Part shown: in pieces, positions 1 through 10,436 of the stretch | Numbering within the stretch: the first letter of the stretch is position 1 | Layout: every line of letters begins with the position of its first letter | Assembly: GCA_023374045.1 (NCBI GenBank) | Contig: CM041782.1 | Coordinates: 247,967,882 to 248,031,881 of the forward strand | Source: Limonium bicolor | Lineage: Eukaryota > Streptophyta > Magnoliopsida > Caryophyllales > Plumbaginaceae | Direction of reading: 5' to 3' | DNA length: 64,000 nt | Translations under genes and position numbers: made by a program | Notes under the pieces: model-generated | The model's input: only the letters and a program-made list of their open reading frames with translations | What the model was told of the DNA's origin: nothing | Databases searched by the model: none

Positions 1-3000
1 GATTATATTTAAATCCTGCATGTAAACCATAAACACAACACAATGCATACGCCCAGCTATAGGGCTCAACAAACATCCAACACATCCACACATCCACACA
101 TAACAATCAACATTGTTTCCTTTAACCCTAGAGTGGCTCTCCTCTTAATGGAGTTACTTCCTTAACAGACGACATTTACCCATTAATCGGGTTATCCTTA
201 AACGCTTCTTATTATAAACCTGAATTCATAACCATAATCCACATATCCACAATTTACCACATATAACTTCACACCGAATAGGAATTGCAATACATCCATA
301 ACACATAATACAACGGGTACGGTTCTCTTAAGGAACCAACCCAACCATAATTAGTTCACTTTAGAGCCTAGAGAATGTTGCCAAACTCATGATAAGCTCG
401 TTCCATAACTTGCTACCGTTTCTTTAAATGAACAGATAACTTAACACTAAGGTGCGTCGGGTACAGTAAACCTAGCACACCGAACAACCATTGTATGCCC
501 CAGAAAACCGACGTGAGTCAGTAACATAGCTTTGGCTAAGCTAAAGGGAAGATTGGAAACCCAATGAGTAAACAACCTAACATACACCAAGAGAGTCGAA
601 CCGGGTATGACATCGACTCCCGTCCATCACACGCGTGGCCGGAACATGACCGGACTCCTCACCCCCCATTAGTACACATATACTTATATTAAGTAGTTAA
701 GGCTCCATTATGGAACCTATCACATCCACACACCATTCGGTATCACAACCGTGTTAAGCATGTAAGGGAGGTTCACACACCTACAAACAATAACCATACA
801 CAACTAACTCACGCATAGCCGTGGTTAGAACGTTCCCAAGGTTTGGGTCGTTAACACCGAATACCGATCTCTCATGTGTTCCTAGTTCTAGTTAGTTAAG
901 GTTTAACACTCATTTGAGGTTAAACGGTATCGGAGGCCAGATTCGCCACATAAATGAATTACTATAAACTCATTTCATGTTTTATCTTACAAGGTGGCAA
1001 ACACACAGAAAAACACATTGGCATACAAGCCGGTGTAATCCGGTAGGACACAGGTTGCAAGAAAACCATACCTGTCGCCGGAGTCCACTCTACCATGTCC
1101 ATTTAGGTTCCTCGAACAATTCTCGAACAACTGGTACATTAAAGTTACCTTCATTAACATTGGGGTAACATGTTTGTGTAACGTCGAATGACTATATTAA
1201 CTCCGTTAGCTAGTTAAATACCTTTGCATTTTAACTTGTTTTACTCTTCCATTTTACCTTAACTTTTCACCCACCAAATTGTCATTACAACTCACCTAAC
1301 ATGTCTTATACAACCTTATACATCATTATCCATCAATCCCCATCATTAGGCATCATTTTCATACCTTAAAACCAAGTTTTACATTGGTCCGGGACCTTGT
1401 CCCATCCTAAGACCCGGACCATATGCTAAGTGTACTCTCGGTTTTTAAATGGGGTGGTCCGGGACTTCACCCAGGTCCTAAGTCCCGGACCATTCTAGGC
1501 AAATTCTCTCGGACAATTCAAGGGGTTGGTCCGGGTCCTTGCATAAGACCCAAGTCCCGGACCCAATCTGTGTACAACTCACGGTAATTTTTTGATATAT
1601 GGTCCGGGACATGACCCATGACCTAGGTCCCGGACCCAACCTACAGAATTGACGTACTGCATTTTTCTAGTCCTGCGTAAGCTCTTTACACCCATCATAA
1701 GTATAGCTTCCCAAATGATTTTACGTACACTCTTATACTCAAAACTTCACCAAATATACACCACATAACAACATAGTGTACAATTTAAATTGCATAGCAC
1801 TTAGGCTCTTAAAATGCATAAATCTTAAACACTGAATTTCCACAATATATTTGCCTTTCACCTGCAAATACAAACAGCAATACGTATGTCCTTTACTAGT
1901 CTTTTGAGAACATTTTTCTAAGTCATTACCATTGGCTCTTTAGGTAGTTTCAATACACAACGTACGTTCATTTTCCAAAGGAATTTTAAGCTATTTTGCT
2001 TAACATTAAACAGGGAGGAAACACCATTTTTTCTTTGAGTTTCCTTACCTTGAAGCAAAGGAGAACAATAATACGTGAAAAGATGAACTCAAGCTCCTTC
2101 CATGGAGATTCCTCTTGGCACCAAAATGGAGCTCTCGAAGATTTGAAAGGGCTAAGTTGAAGAGCTTGCTCCAACTAGAAGAACGGTGGTCTCGAAATTG
2201 AATTTGGACCATGGAGCTAGGAGCTAGGAGTTACATGTGGTCAAAGCTTGAAGATGGTGCTGGAGCTGTAGCATATCCGATGGAGAAGGAAGAAGAAGAT
2301 AGAAGAGAGGATGCAGCCGTGTGAAATGAAGGAGGAAAGGAGAAATGAAGATAGAATTTGCTTTTGGGGATATTTAATACATAAAGCAAATAGTGCTTTT
2401 TCAATACTCACTGATTTGCTCACTTATTTGTTCAATCACAGCAAGGTGACGTCTCACCACATGCAAACCGGCCCCCATCTAAATATAAGGGGTTACTTAG
2501 TCATTATTGATCAATTAAATTACTTATATTGACATAAGTTACAAACTAGCTTATTTTAGTTACTATTCACTAAAACAAGACACGTAGAAACGCAATTCTT
2601 ACTTCCCCATTAATTTAAACTTCCAAATGTGATACTAAATAGTACACATATTAATTAAAGAGTAATGATGGACATTTAGCCATTCAAAACTCATTTACAA
2701 GACAATTTTTCAAAAACGTGCTTTATGACTCCTTTAAGCACATTTTGTGTTTTAACTTGTTTTCAAGCTCGGTTTTCTTTGGTAATTGATTTAATAGACT
2801 CATTAATATATAGTAAAGTCTTGGTAAGTTTATTAAGTCTTAATCAAGACTATCCCAGGTTTAGAGCATATTTGTACTTATTGCCTTTTTGGAAATTAAT
2901 TGTATTTACTATTCATTAAATTGTTTACTAATGTTTCTAAGACTCTTTTTAGTCTTAATAATTTATTATTTAATGTTTAAACAACATACCAAGGTTTGGG

Positions 3001-3008
3001 GTATTTCA
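1..3008 (-). repeat. RT-2 5' LTR, reversed, truncated by window edge
   Basis: This stretch is the reverse complement of 13666-16673, the first 3008 bp of the RT-2 LTR, with only scattered differences and small indels. Read on the minus strand it begins TGAAATACCCC at 3008. The last 483 bp of the LTR lie outside the window. It is flanked at 3009-3013 by GTATA, which reads TATAC on the minus strand and matches the duplication at the far end of RT-2. No protein-coding gene is credible here. Its orientation opposite to the other RT-2 LTR is the main sign that this part of the scaffold is inverted. Confidence 0.9.
1386..1636 (-). repeat. Array of four LTR hairpins, period about 72 bp
   Basis: Four inverted repeats of 35-36 bp lie at 1386-1420, 1456-1491, 1528-1563 and 1601-1636, so starts are 70, 72 and 73 bp apart. 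Left arms read GGTCCGGGAC or GGTCCGGGTC and right arms GTCCCGGACC or GACCCGGACC. It is the same array as 15037-15293 in the other RT-2 LTR. Function unknown. Confidence 0.9.
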
Positions 3009-3013
3009 GTATA
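3009..3013. other. Target-site duplication of RT-2, first copy
   Basis: GTATA directly abuts the RT-2 LTR end. In RT-2 orientation this is TATAC, identical to 17157-17161 after the other LTR. Both lie in the second gag intron of RT-1. Confidence 0.85.
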
Positions 3014-3065
3014 AGTATCATATCTAGTATATCCACGCACACATGTGCTAACCCTCTAACCTCAG

Positions 3066-3410
3066 GTTCTAGCTCCGGTGCCGCCAAAACCTTCACCGAT
3101 GGCCGCACCTATGTGTGCAGAAAGTGCAACCAGGACCATCCTGGTAAGGACTGTTACGGGAGGGAGATCAAATGCTATAACTGCCAGAAGCTGGGACACA
3201 CAGCTAACAAGTGCCCAGAGAATGGGAAGCCGAGGGGTACCTTCCAGAACTATAAGCAGAGAGAGGGCAAGGAGGTGGCATCCGGCGATGCACCGGCCCA
3301 GCAGGCACCTCAGGGACAGGGATCCCGGGGCCCTCAGAGGGGCGCACCTCAGAGGCAGCCTGTTCTCCATGTTATTGACCGCGATGGACCCGGTTCAAAA
3401 TCCGGCCAAG
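3066..3410 (+). pseudogene. gag: RT-1 gag, third exon with two zinc knuckles
   Basis: This exon encodes the nucleocapsid part of Gag, which binds the element RNA in the virus-like particle. A CX2CX3HX4C motif (C at the YVCRKCNQDH stretch, about 3110-3150) is followed by a classical CX2CX4HX4C knuckle (CYNCQKLGHTANKC, about 3175-3216), then a Gln/Gly/Pro-rich tail. I start the exon after the acceptor CTCAG at 3061-3065. Its two leading bases complete the codon begun by the last base of the second exon at 17188 on the other segment. It ends before a GTAATC donor at 3411. The exon is open throughout. The join to the 17188-18246 part is inferred from matching phase and the RT-2 target duplication. 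Confidence 0.75.
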
Positions 3411-4443
3411 GTAATCACCTAAACCTTTAATCCTTGAAATAGCATGCCTAGTAGTAGAGCAACTGTATGAGTGAATGCATGAGTAAATAAATGAAGTGTA
3501 TATTAAGCATGAAATGAAGTAATTGAAACTAGTACTCACCGTAGATGAAATTTGTAACCATAGGAAGCTTTAGTATTTGTTACCCGATACCGGTAACCTT
3601 GAATCAAGAAGAGATCGACATCACCAACCACGACTACACCAACAAACAGTGTCAGGTCATCCGCCCAGGTATGATCTTATTAAAGGGATACCTGACACCC
3701 GAAGCGCAAATCTCAATCATTTGACGGTGCAACGAGCTAGGAACGGGTCAAGGTGGATTTTACACACCCGAATTCCCCGGTGGAGCGAAGATGAAGCTGA
3801 AGATGATGTGCTTGGGAAAGGACGGAATCCTTATACCAAGACATACCAGGAGACCGAACAAGATGGAGAGGAGACGCCACCGACAATACCACCAGAGTTT
3901 CAGACCCTCATCACTCAAGCAGTAGAACTGGCACGACAATGTGAACCTGAACCGATACCCGCACTTGAAGCGGATCTCTGTATCGTCAACTTCTATGAGA
4001 AAGAAGGACGACTTGGGTTACACCAAGACAAGGACGAGACAGCGGAATCTCTTGAACAAGGAGTGCCCGTAGGTCTTGGTCCATTGGTGATGACGCCGTA
4101 TTCCTGTATAGCGAGCAGAAGCGTGTGGACCCGCACAGAAATTGGTATTGCTATCAGGAGATGTCCTAATCAGGGGTGGAAACTCTAGGATGTGTATCCA
4201 CGGGATCAACAAGATCAAGTTTGAATACGGCACCGCCGGCAATAATCAATGCCACACACATGAAACCAGGACGCCTGAACCTTACCTTTAGAAAGTATTA
4301 AATTCTAGTATCATGTAATCCATTAGCAACGTGTATTAGAGACACGACAGTATGAGGTTGGTTTATCAATAAAGAGCAGTGTTGATTTAATTCCACTTAT
4401 GTTAGCGACCACATCAATACTTATCCAATTGTGAATCCAATAG
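3411..4443 (+). other. Putative RT-1 intron between gag and protease, host of AlkB relic
   Basis: The segment starts with GTAATC and ends with CCAATAG. Splicing it out joins a codon split 1+2, so the gag frame continues into the protease frame. RT-4 has no comparable sequence left to compare because its gag region is deleted. The intron holds an AlkB-like relic on the same strand. The splice sites are inferred from phase and consensus only. Confidence 0.5.
3611..4301 (+). pseudogene. Captured AlkB-like 2-oxoglutarate/Fe(II) dioxygenase, broken
   Basis: AlkB-family proteins oxidatively demethylate nucleic acid bases. Short matches to the family appear in order over 690 bp: a region ending VIRPGMILLKGYL (about 3655-3695), GGFYTPEF and KMMCLGKG (3755-3822), CIVNFYEKEGRLGLHQDKDE (about 3978-4037) with the iron-binding HxD, GDDAVFLYSEQKRVD (4086-4130), SGDVLIRGGNSRMCIHG with the distal His (about 4154-4204), and the terminal RLNLTFRKY (4272-4298) with the Arg expected to bind 2-oxoglutarate. 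The plant/animal ALKBH1-like group is the best fit from these motifs. An in-frame TGA lies at 3722, and there are frame changes near 3820, 4070, 4135 and 4270, so no protein is made. It has no introns, as expected for a cDNA-derived capture. An AlkB domain from a plant RNA virus is an alternative origin. Confidence 0.8.
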
Positions 4444-7400
4444 GTTGTGGACTCGGTACCGAAGGTAACCTGAGCATCCTCACCGAAGCACAAGCCGGCA
4501 GAAGCGGCACCATTCTAACGGGAACCTTCACAGTAAATGGCATCGATGCCAATGTGTTATTCGACTCCGGCGCCTCTCACACTTTCGTATCACCATCCTT
4601 TGTGAAGAGGTTGAAGCTAGATGCGGATGAGCTACCGAACTTCATGGTTACTCTCCCATCGAAGGAGCGAGTAAAGTGCACCAAATATTATCAATCAGCC
4701 ACAATCCAAATCAAAGGCGAATCGTTTCCCATTTCCTTCATCGAATTCAATGGATTGGGATTCGACATAATCATTGGGATGAATTGGTTGGAGCAGCACA
4801 AGGGTAGAATCCTCTGCGCCGAGCATCGTTTGCTGCTCAAGAGTCCTTCTGGGGTTACAGTATCTTACCGCCAGAGACCGAGAGAGCCTTCGACCACCCT
4901 TATATGTGCCATGGCCATGTACCGGAACTAGAGCTCAAAAGGGCCAAGAGGTGTATCTTTGTTATGTACAGACCTGGAGCGTGATCCAGAGTACAGTGAT
5001 GAAGTACCCATTGTATCCGAGTATCCCGATGTATTCCCTAAGGAGCTACCCGGCATGCCACCACCGAGAGCAGTGGAATTCGAAATTGACCTATTGCCAG
5101 GTACCGGTCCCATTGCCAGGGCACCGTACCGCATGGCACCTGCAGAAATGACCGAATTGAAAGAACAGTTGAGAGATCTTCTAGACAAAGGGTTTATACG
5201 CCCGAGCGTATCACCCTGGGAGCACCGGTTCTCTTCGTGAAGAAGGACGGTAGCCTCCGACTAGCATTGACTACCGCGAGCTGAATGCGGTCACAGTCAA
5301 AATAAATACCACTACCACGTATCGACGACCTATTCGACCAGTTGAAAGGAGCCTCAGTCTTCTCCAAGATCGACCTCCGTTCAGGGTATCATCAGATTGC
5401 AATCAAAGAGCAAGACATTGAGAAAACGGCATTCCGTACCAGATATGGCCAATATGAATTCACAGTGATGCCATTCGGTTTGTCAAATGCACCAGCTAAA
5501 TTCATGGACCTCATGAACCGTTTATTCAGGGAGCAGTTGGACACTTCGGTTGTGGCCTTCATCACTTGAGGAAAGTGCTTGAGACACTGCGCGAGAACCA
5601 GCTGTATGCGAAGTTCTCCAAATGCGAGTTTTGGCTTGATCAGGTATCATTCCTTGGACATGTCATCTCGAGCGCAGGTATCTCGGTTGACCCTTCTAAG
5701 GTAGAAGCTGTACGATCATGGCCTAGACCCAAGACTGTTACCGACATTAGGAGCTTTCTTGGTCTAGCCGGTTACTACCGGAGATTTGTAAGGGACTTCT
5801 CGAAGGTCGCCAAGCCCATGACAACATTGATGAAGAAAGATGCACCATTTGTATGGACAGATGAGTGCGAGTTATCATTTCAGAAACTGAAAGACTCATT
5901 GACCTCAGCGCCCGTCCTTACTCTTCCAGAGGGCACAGAGGGATTTGAGGTATACTGTGATGCATCAGGCAAAGGAATGGGATGCGTACTCATGCAGCAT
6001 GGCAAGGTTGTCGCTTATGCCTCCCGCCAGCTGAAGAAACATGAGGAGAATTACCCGACTCACGACTTAGAGTTAGGAGCCATTGTCTTCGCCTTGAAGA
6101 TATGGCGACACTATCTCTATGGGGTAAGCATCACCATCTACTCCGATCATAAGAGCTTACAGTATGTATTCACAGAAAGAACTCAACTTGAGACAGAGAA
6201 GGTGGATGGAGTATCTCTCAGACTATGACATCAATCTGCAGTATAAGGAAGGGAAGGCAAACATTGTAGCCGACGCCCTGAGCCGTCGAGCACACTCGCT
6301 CCATTCGCTACTCGCTTCTTCTAGCTTGGTTGACGAGGTGCGAGACGCTCAGTTGAGCGACCCTTACCTAACCGAAATCAGACACAAGATCGAGAATGGT
6401 ACCTTTGAGAAGAAAAAGTATGATTTTAAGCTACATGAAGATGGGTTGATTCGGTTGAATGGCAGGCTATGCGTCCCCCGAAGCAACGCTGAGCTAAGGG
6501 ATCGCATCCTGCGAGAGTCACATAGTTCTACATTATCAGTCCATCCGGGAGCCTCCAAGATGTACAAAGACATGAAGAGGTACTTCTGGTGGTATGGAAT
6601 GAAGTCAGATGTGACAGAATTTGTATTGAGATGCTTGACATGCCAGAAGGTAAAATTTGAACACCGTAGACCAGGCGGAATGGTACAATCGATGCCAGTT
6701 CCGGAGTGGAAATTTCACGATATCTCTATGGATTTTGTTGTAGGACCCCCACCTGCTAGGGGAGGACTCAACATGATCTGGGTTGTAGTAGATCGCCTTA
6801 CCAAGGTTGCCAGATTCATACCGATGAAGGACACCTGGAAGGTAAGTAAAGCTAGCTGAGCTTTTTGATAAGGAGATTATCAGACACCATGGAGTCCCTA
6901 AGGCCATAGTATCTGACCGCGACACCAGATTTCTTTCGAGATACTGGAGAGCTACAAGGGAAGCGTTAGGTACAGAATTGAAGTTGAGTACCGCCTTCCA
7001 TCCTCAGACCGACGGTCAGACAGAAAGGACCATCCAGACACTGGAGGACATGCTTCGGGCATGTGCCTTGGACTTTCAGGGGAGTTGGTTAGATAAGCTT
7101 CATCTTATCGAGTTCTCGTATAATAATAGTTATCATGCCTCGATTAAGATGTCGCCTTTCCAAGCTCTATACGGTAGACCTTGCCGTACACCCTTGTGTT
7201 GGGATGAGTCAAGTGAAGCGGTCATAATAGGACCGGAGTATCTTGAGCAAGTGCAAGCCGAAGTGCAACAAATCCGAGCTAACATGAAGGCAGCCCAAGA
7301 TAGACAGAATCCTATGCGGATGTGAGACGACGCGACCTTGAGTTCGCCGTGGGCGACCAAGTGTTCTTGCGAGTTTCACCTATGAAGGGTGTCTTCAGAT

Positions 7401-7771
7401 TTGGTCAGAAGGGCAAGCTAAGCCCAAAGTTCGTAGGGCCGTACACTATCACCGAAAGAGTTGGATCCGTAGCCTACAGGTTAGCACTACCTGAGGACTT
7501 GGGACGTGTCCATGATGTATTTCATGTGTCACAACTCAAGAAGTATATTGCTGATCCTTCTCATGTGTTGTAGCCCGAGCACTTATCCATTGAGCCAAAC
7601 ATGAGATATGTCGAAACCCTAGTGAGAATCCTTGACAGGAAGACCAGAGACACTCGCCATAAGTCTATACGAATGGTGAAGGTCCTATGGTAAAACCATG
7701 ATGTCGAAGAAGCGACATGGGAACTCGAAGATGCCATGAAGGCTAAGTACCCACAGTTATTCATAGACTAG
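4444..7771 (+). pseudogene. pol: RT-1 pol polyprotein, multiply disrupted
   Basis: The order is that of Ty3/gypsy: aspartic protease with DSGA (Asp codon at 4563), reverse transcriptase (about 4960-5600), RNase H with YCDASG (about 5950), integrase with an HHCC finger (about 6540-6640), catalytic DDE positions in SMDFV (about 6730), SDRDTRF (about 6912) and TERT (about 7018), then a GPY/F-type motif (about 7440) and a chromodomain-like tail to 7771. RT-4 pol is its close homologue. Lesions include TAG at 4929, a frameshift near 5217, loss of about 46 bp at 5561 that removes the catalytic Asp-Asp of the polymerase, and stops at 6226, 6857, 7323, 7571 and 7691. It is certainly inactive. Confidence 0.92.
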
Positions 7772-7792
7772 TTAGTCTAGCATTTAGTATAC

Positions 7793-7826
7793 GGGTACGG
7801 GTCGTACCCCTTTTAAGGGGGGTAGA
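7793..7826 (+). promoter_or_regulatory. RT-1 upstream hairpin and polypurine-tract-like motif
   Basis: A 7-bp stem with a 3-nt loop (GGGTACG, GGT, CGTACCC; 7793-7809) is followed at 7811-7826 by TTTTAAGGGGGGTAGA, the same polypurine string that precedes the LTR at 8163. It lies 22 bp after the pol stop and 353 bp before the LTR. RT-2 to RT-5 have the same module. A second plus-strand primer is possible, as in Ty1, but is inferred. Confidence 0.7.
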
Positions 7827-8143
7827 GCCCTTTTGCTTTAGCATTGCTTCGGGGTAAGCATTGCGTTTTGTATGGTACATGTAGTGCAAGTGAATTTAGT
7901 ATGGATGTGTATGTATGTGTAATGTGTAATGAATAATGTGTATTGTGAATGGTAATGGTGTATTGTGTATTGTGGTATGGTATGAATGGAAATAATGTAT
8001 TGTGTATGTGAATTGCGTATGATGTTGAAATGTGTATGCTTGCAATGTGGAATGAAGTAAACACCTCATAGGTGGTAGTAAGACACATTAGTGCAATTGG
8101 TTTGCCTAATGAGTATAGTTGCAATAAACCATTAACCTTGAGC

Positions 8144-8178
8144 AACTTTGAGGGCAAAGTTTCTTAAGGGGGGTAGAT
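8144..8178 (+). promoter_or_regulatory. RT-1 3' polypurine tract with preceding hairpin
   Basis: The polypurine tract AAGGGGGGTAGAT ends at 8178, directly before the LTR, and would prime plus-strand DNA synthesis. Just upstream AACTTTG, AGGG, CAAAGTT (8144-8161) can form a 7-bp hairpin that recurs in RT-2 to RT-5. Confidence 0.85.
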
Positions 8179-8655
8179 TGAAATACCCCGTAATTAAAAA
8201 TAGTGATTAATTAGGCTAATAAGTAATTTAGAGGCTTAATTAAGTATAAATAATTATTAGGGAACAAATCCCGAAGAAAACGGATCCTTAAAATGGATTA
8301 AAAGCATTACCGAACCTTAAAGCGCGTTTTTCGAGGTAACCGGGAAAACGCGTCTTTAAGCGGGTCAAATAGACTCGTAACAATTTTGGGTCAACTAAAT
8401 AATCATTAATAAATATTAGTGAAGTTTTAGAACCAATAAAATCAAGAAAACGAGAAATTAGTAAAAACTGTCAAAAACGGGAAGTTGTGGGGTAGAAGTA
8501 TAAATAACCAAGACTTATGTGTCCAATAATGTAAAAAGAATTTTAAAACCCATGTGGGTTCTGTGGGGTGTCCGATTTTTGTTCCCCCCTCACACCTCTT
8601 ATTACTCTCTTTTACTCACAAACAAACAAAATAATAAAACAACACTCACTACTTT
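8179..8655 (+). repeat. RT-1 3' LTR fragment (first 477 bp)
   Basis: It matches the reverse complement of about 22000-22470, the start of the RT-1 5' LTR, with few differences. It begins TGAAATACCCCG after the polypurine tract and stops abruptly at about 8655, where an inverted RT-3-type LTR begins. About 3.5 kb of the LTR is missing. Confidence 0.88.
8499..8506 (+). promoter_or_regulatory. Candidate TATA box in RT-1 3' LTR
   Basis: TATAAATA lies 320 bp into the LTR. The same string is present in the 5' LTR at 22143-22150 and in both RT-5 LTRs (47717-47724, 59234-59241), at a similar LTR position. Promoter activity is inferred. Confidence 0.45.
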
Positions 8656-9061
8656 TATTGGCTCTAGACCTTCACTAAAGTTTATTAGTGACTATTTGGT
8701 TGACCAAAATTATTACGAGTCTATTTGACCCGCTTAAAGTTGCGTTTTCCCGGTTCCCTTGAAAAACGCGCTTTATGATTTGTTTGTGTTTTTAATCCAT
8801 TTTAAGGATCCGTTTTCTTTGGAAATTGTTTCCTTGTATTATTTAGGCATCATTAAGCCTTAATAATTCATATAATACACTAACCGAGGTCTCGTACCTC
8901 CTATGGTCATTTAACGCTTATTTAGCGTTTTTTCGCTTTTCAAGTGTTTCTTTATTTCTTTTGAATTTATTTTTCCTTACCAATATTAATTAGGTACCAT
9001 TAGGCCCTTAAATACGTATTAGATTAATTTTAATCCCTATATTTAAGTTCGGGGTATTTCA
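8656..9061 (-). repeat. RT-3-type LTR start, inverted
   Basis: This is a near-identical reverse complement of about 23503-23905, the first 400 bp of the RT-3 LTR. Read on the minus strand it begins at 9061 with TGAAATACCCCGAAC and adjoins the same transposase-relic flank as at 23502. Its other end is fused to the RT-1 LTR within a shared TTTATT. With 8179-8655 it forms an imperfect inverted repeat, since the two LTR families are related. Confidence 0.85.
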
Positions 9062-9160
9062 GGTTGACAATATTATATTATTTCATTTTTGTCATGTTTC
9101 AATATTTGATTCAGTAGATGTTCGTATTAACCTTGTTAATTATTGATTATTTTTCAGATT

Positions 9161-9936
9161 ATGGATCCTGACGATAGAGTCGAAGAGGACTTACTGTTGG
9201 GGTTGGATGATATTGACGATGACGTCCCTACTGAAGAACCACCAGCTGCATCTACTGAAGAACCACCAGCTGCATCTACTTCGTAGAACCCTCGGAAGGG
9301 ACGTGGACCGACCCGTGGGTTGAAGGAGAAGAAAAATTCTCCCATCGATTTGATCTGGGACAAGTACCTCCGACATCGTGGTGGGTCGAAGCAGCAGTTT
9401 GCTTCCTACTCGGGATTGATGGTAAAATCCCATTGCTCGATTAATAAGGATTGGAAAGATCAAGAAAAGGCAAACAAAGACATCATGTGGCAGATGGTGC
9501 AGAAGAAGTACAAAGTTGCGGATGAACTTCGGACGAAGATTGAATCACTTCTAGCGACATCACTGCGATAGTTCAAGCATCGGTTGGTAGATAGTTGGAT
9601 TACCAAACCGGGCTCCAAGAGGTCACCGCCGTGGGTAGTGTATGATGGTATGATCACGGAGGAGGACTGAAAGATATTCTACGACCATCGCCAGACTGAA
9701 GAGTTTAAGGTACTTTTACAATTATTCTTTCTTAATTATTTAAGGAATAAAATTTAACAAATATTTTTTTTATTATGTATAACTTACAAATATACAAATT
9801 TTGTAACAGTTACGTCAAGAACAAGCGAGACGTAACCGGGCGAAGAATATCTACAAGCACTTCATGGGGCGAGCTGGATACATGGGGCGGTTGGAGAAGT
9901 GGAAGAGCGAGGGCTTACTGACGAAAACTAATGAAG
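9161..9936 (+). pseudogene. Plant transposase (Ptta/En/Spm-like) relic, copy 1, cut by gap
   Basis: This is probably a Transposase_24-type accessory protein of a CACTA transposon. Exon 1 (9161-9709) starts with ATG after a TTTTCAG acceptor and carries an acidic N-terminus with a duplicated TEEPPAAS unit, then GRGPTRGLK and the INKDWKDQEKANKDIMW region. A 100-bp GT-AG intron (9710-9809) precedes exon 2 (RRNRAKNIYKHFMGRAGY), which runs into the N gap. In-frame stops lie at about 9284, 9569 and 9668. Copy 2 at 22492-23403 has the same three stops, so the gene died before it was duplicated or the two copies are one locus. The family call rests on recognised motifs only. Confidence 0.65.
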
Positions 9937-10436
9937 NNNNNNNNNNNNNNNNNNNNNNNNNNNNNNNNNNNNNNNNNNNNNNNNNNNNNNNNNNNNNNNN
10001 NNNNNNNNNNNNNNNNNNNNNNNNNNNNNNNNNNNNNNNNNNNNNNNNNNNNNNNNNNNNNNNNNNNNNNNNNNNNNNNNNNNNNNNNNNNNNNNNNNNN
10101 NNNNNNNNNNNNNNNNNNNNNNNNNNNNNNNNNNNNNNNNNNNNNNNNNNNNNNNNNNNNNNNNNNNNNNNNNNNNNNNNNNNNNNNNNNNNNNNNNNNN
10201 NNNNNNNNNNNNNNNNNNNNNNNNNNNNNNNNNNNNNNNNNNNNNNNNNNNNNNNNNNNNNNNNNNNNNNNNNNNNNNNNNNNNNNNNNNNNNNNNNNNN
10301 NNNNNNNNNNNNNNNNNNNNNNNNNNNNNNNNNNNNNNNNNNNNNNNNNNNNNNNNNNNNNNNNNNNNNNNNNNNNNNNNNNNNNNNNNNNNNNNNNNNN
10401 NNNNNNNNNNNNNNNNNNNNNNNNNNNNNNNNNNNN
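9937..10436. other. Assembly gap, 500 N
   Basis: There are exactly 500 N, a conventional placeholder length, so the true distance is unknown. The flanks do not belong together: transposase relic on the left and the interior of RT-2 on the right. Confidence 0.99.

Larger units (their letters stand above)
3009..8178 (+). mobile_element. RT-1 internal region, downstream part (end of gag, AlkB relic, pol)
   Basis: This is the 3' half of a Ty3/gypsy chromovirus-type retrotransposon, split from its 5' half (17162-22470) by insertion of RT-2. It holds a zinc-knuckle gag exon, an AlkB-like pseudogene, and pol in the order protease, reverse transcriptase, RNase H, integrase and chromodomain-like tail, followed by two polypurine-tract modules. 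The pol gene has many stops and frameshifts, so the element is dead. The 5' half lies on the opposite strand in this window, which is explained if 1-9936 is inverted. Confidence 0.9.

Noticed and set aside
3577..4188. Intact 203-codon gene at 3577
   Set aside because: Only its middle matches AlkB; the ends are out-of-frame translation, so it is part of a broken gene.
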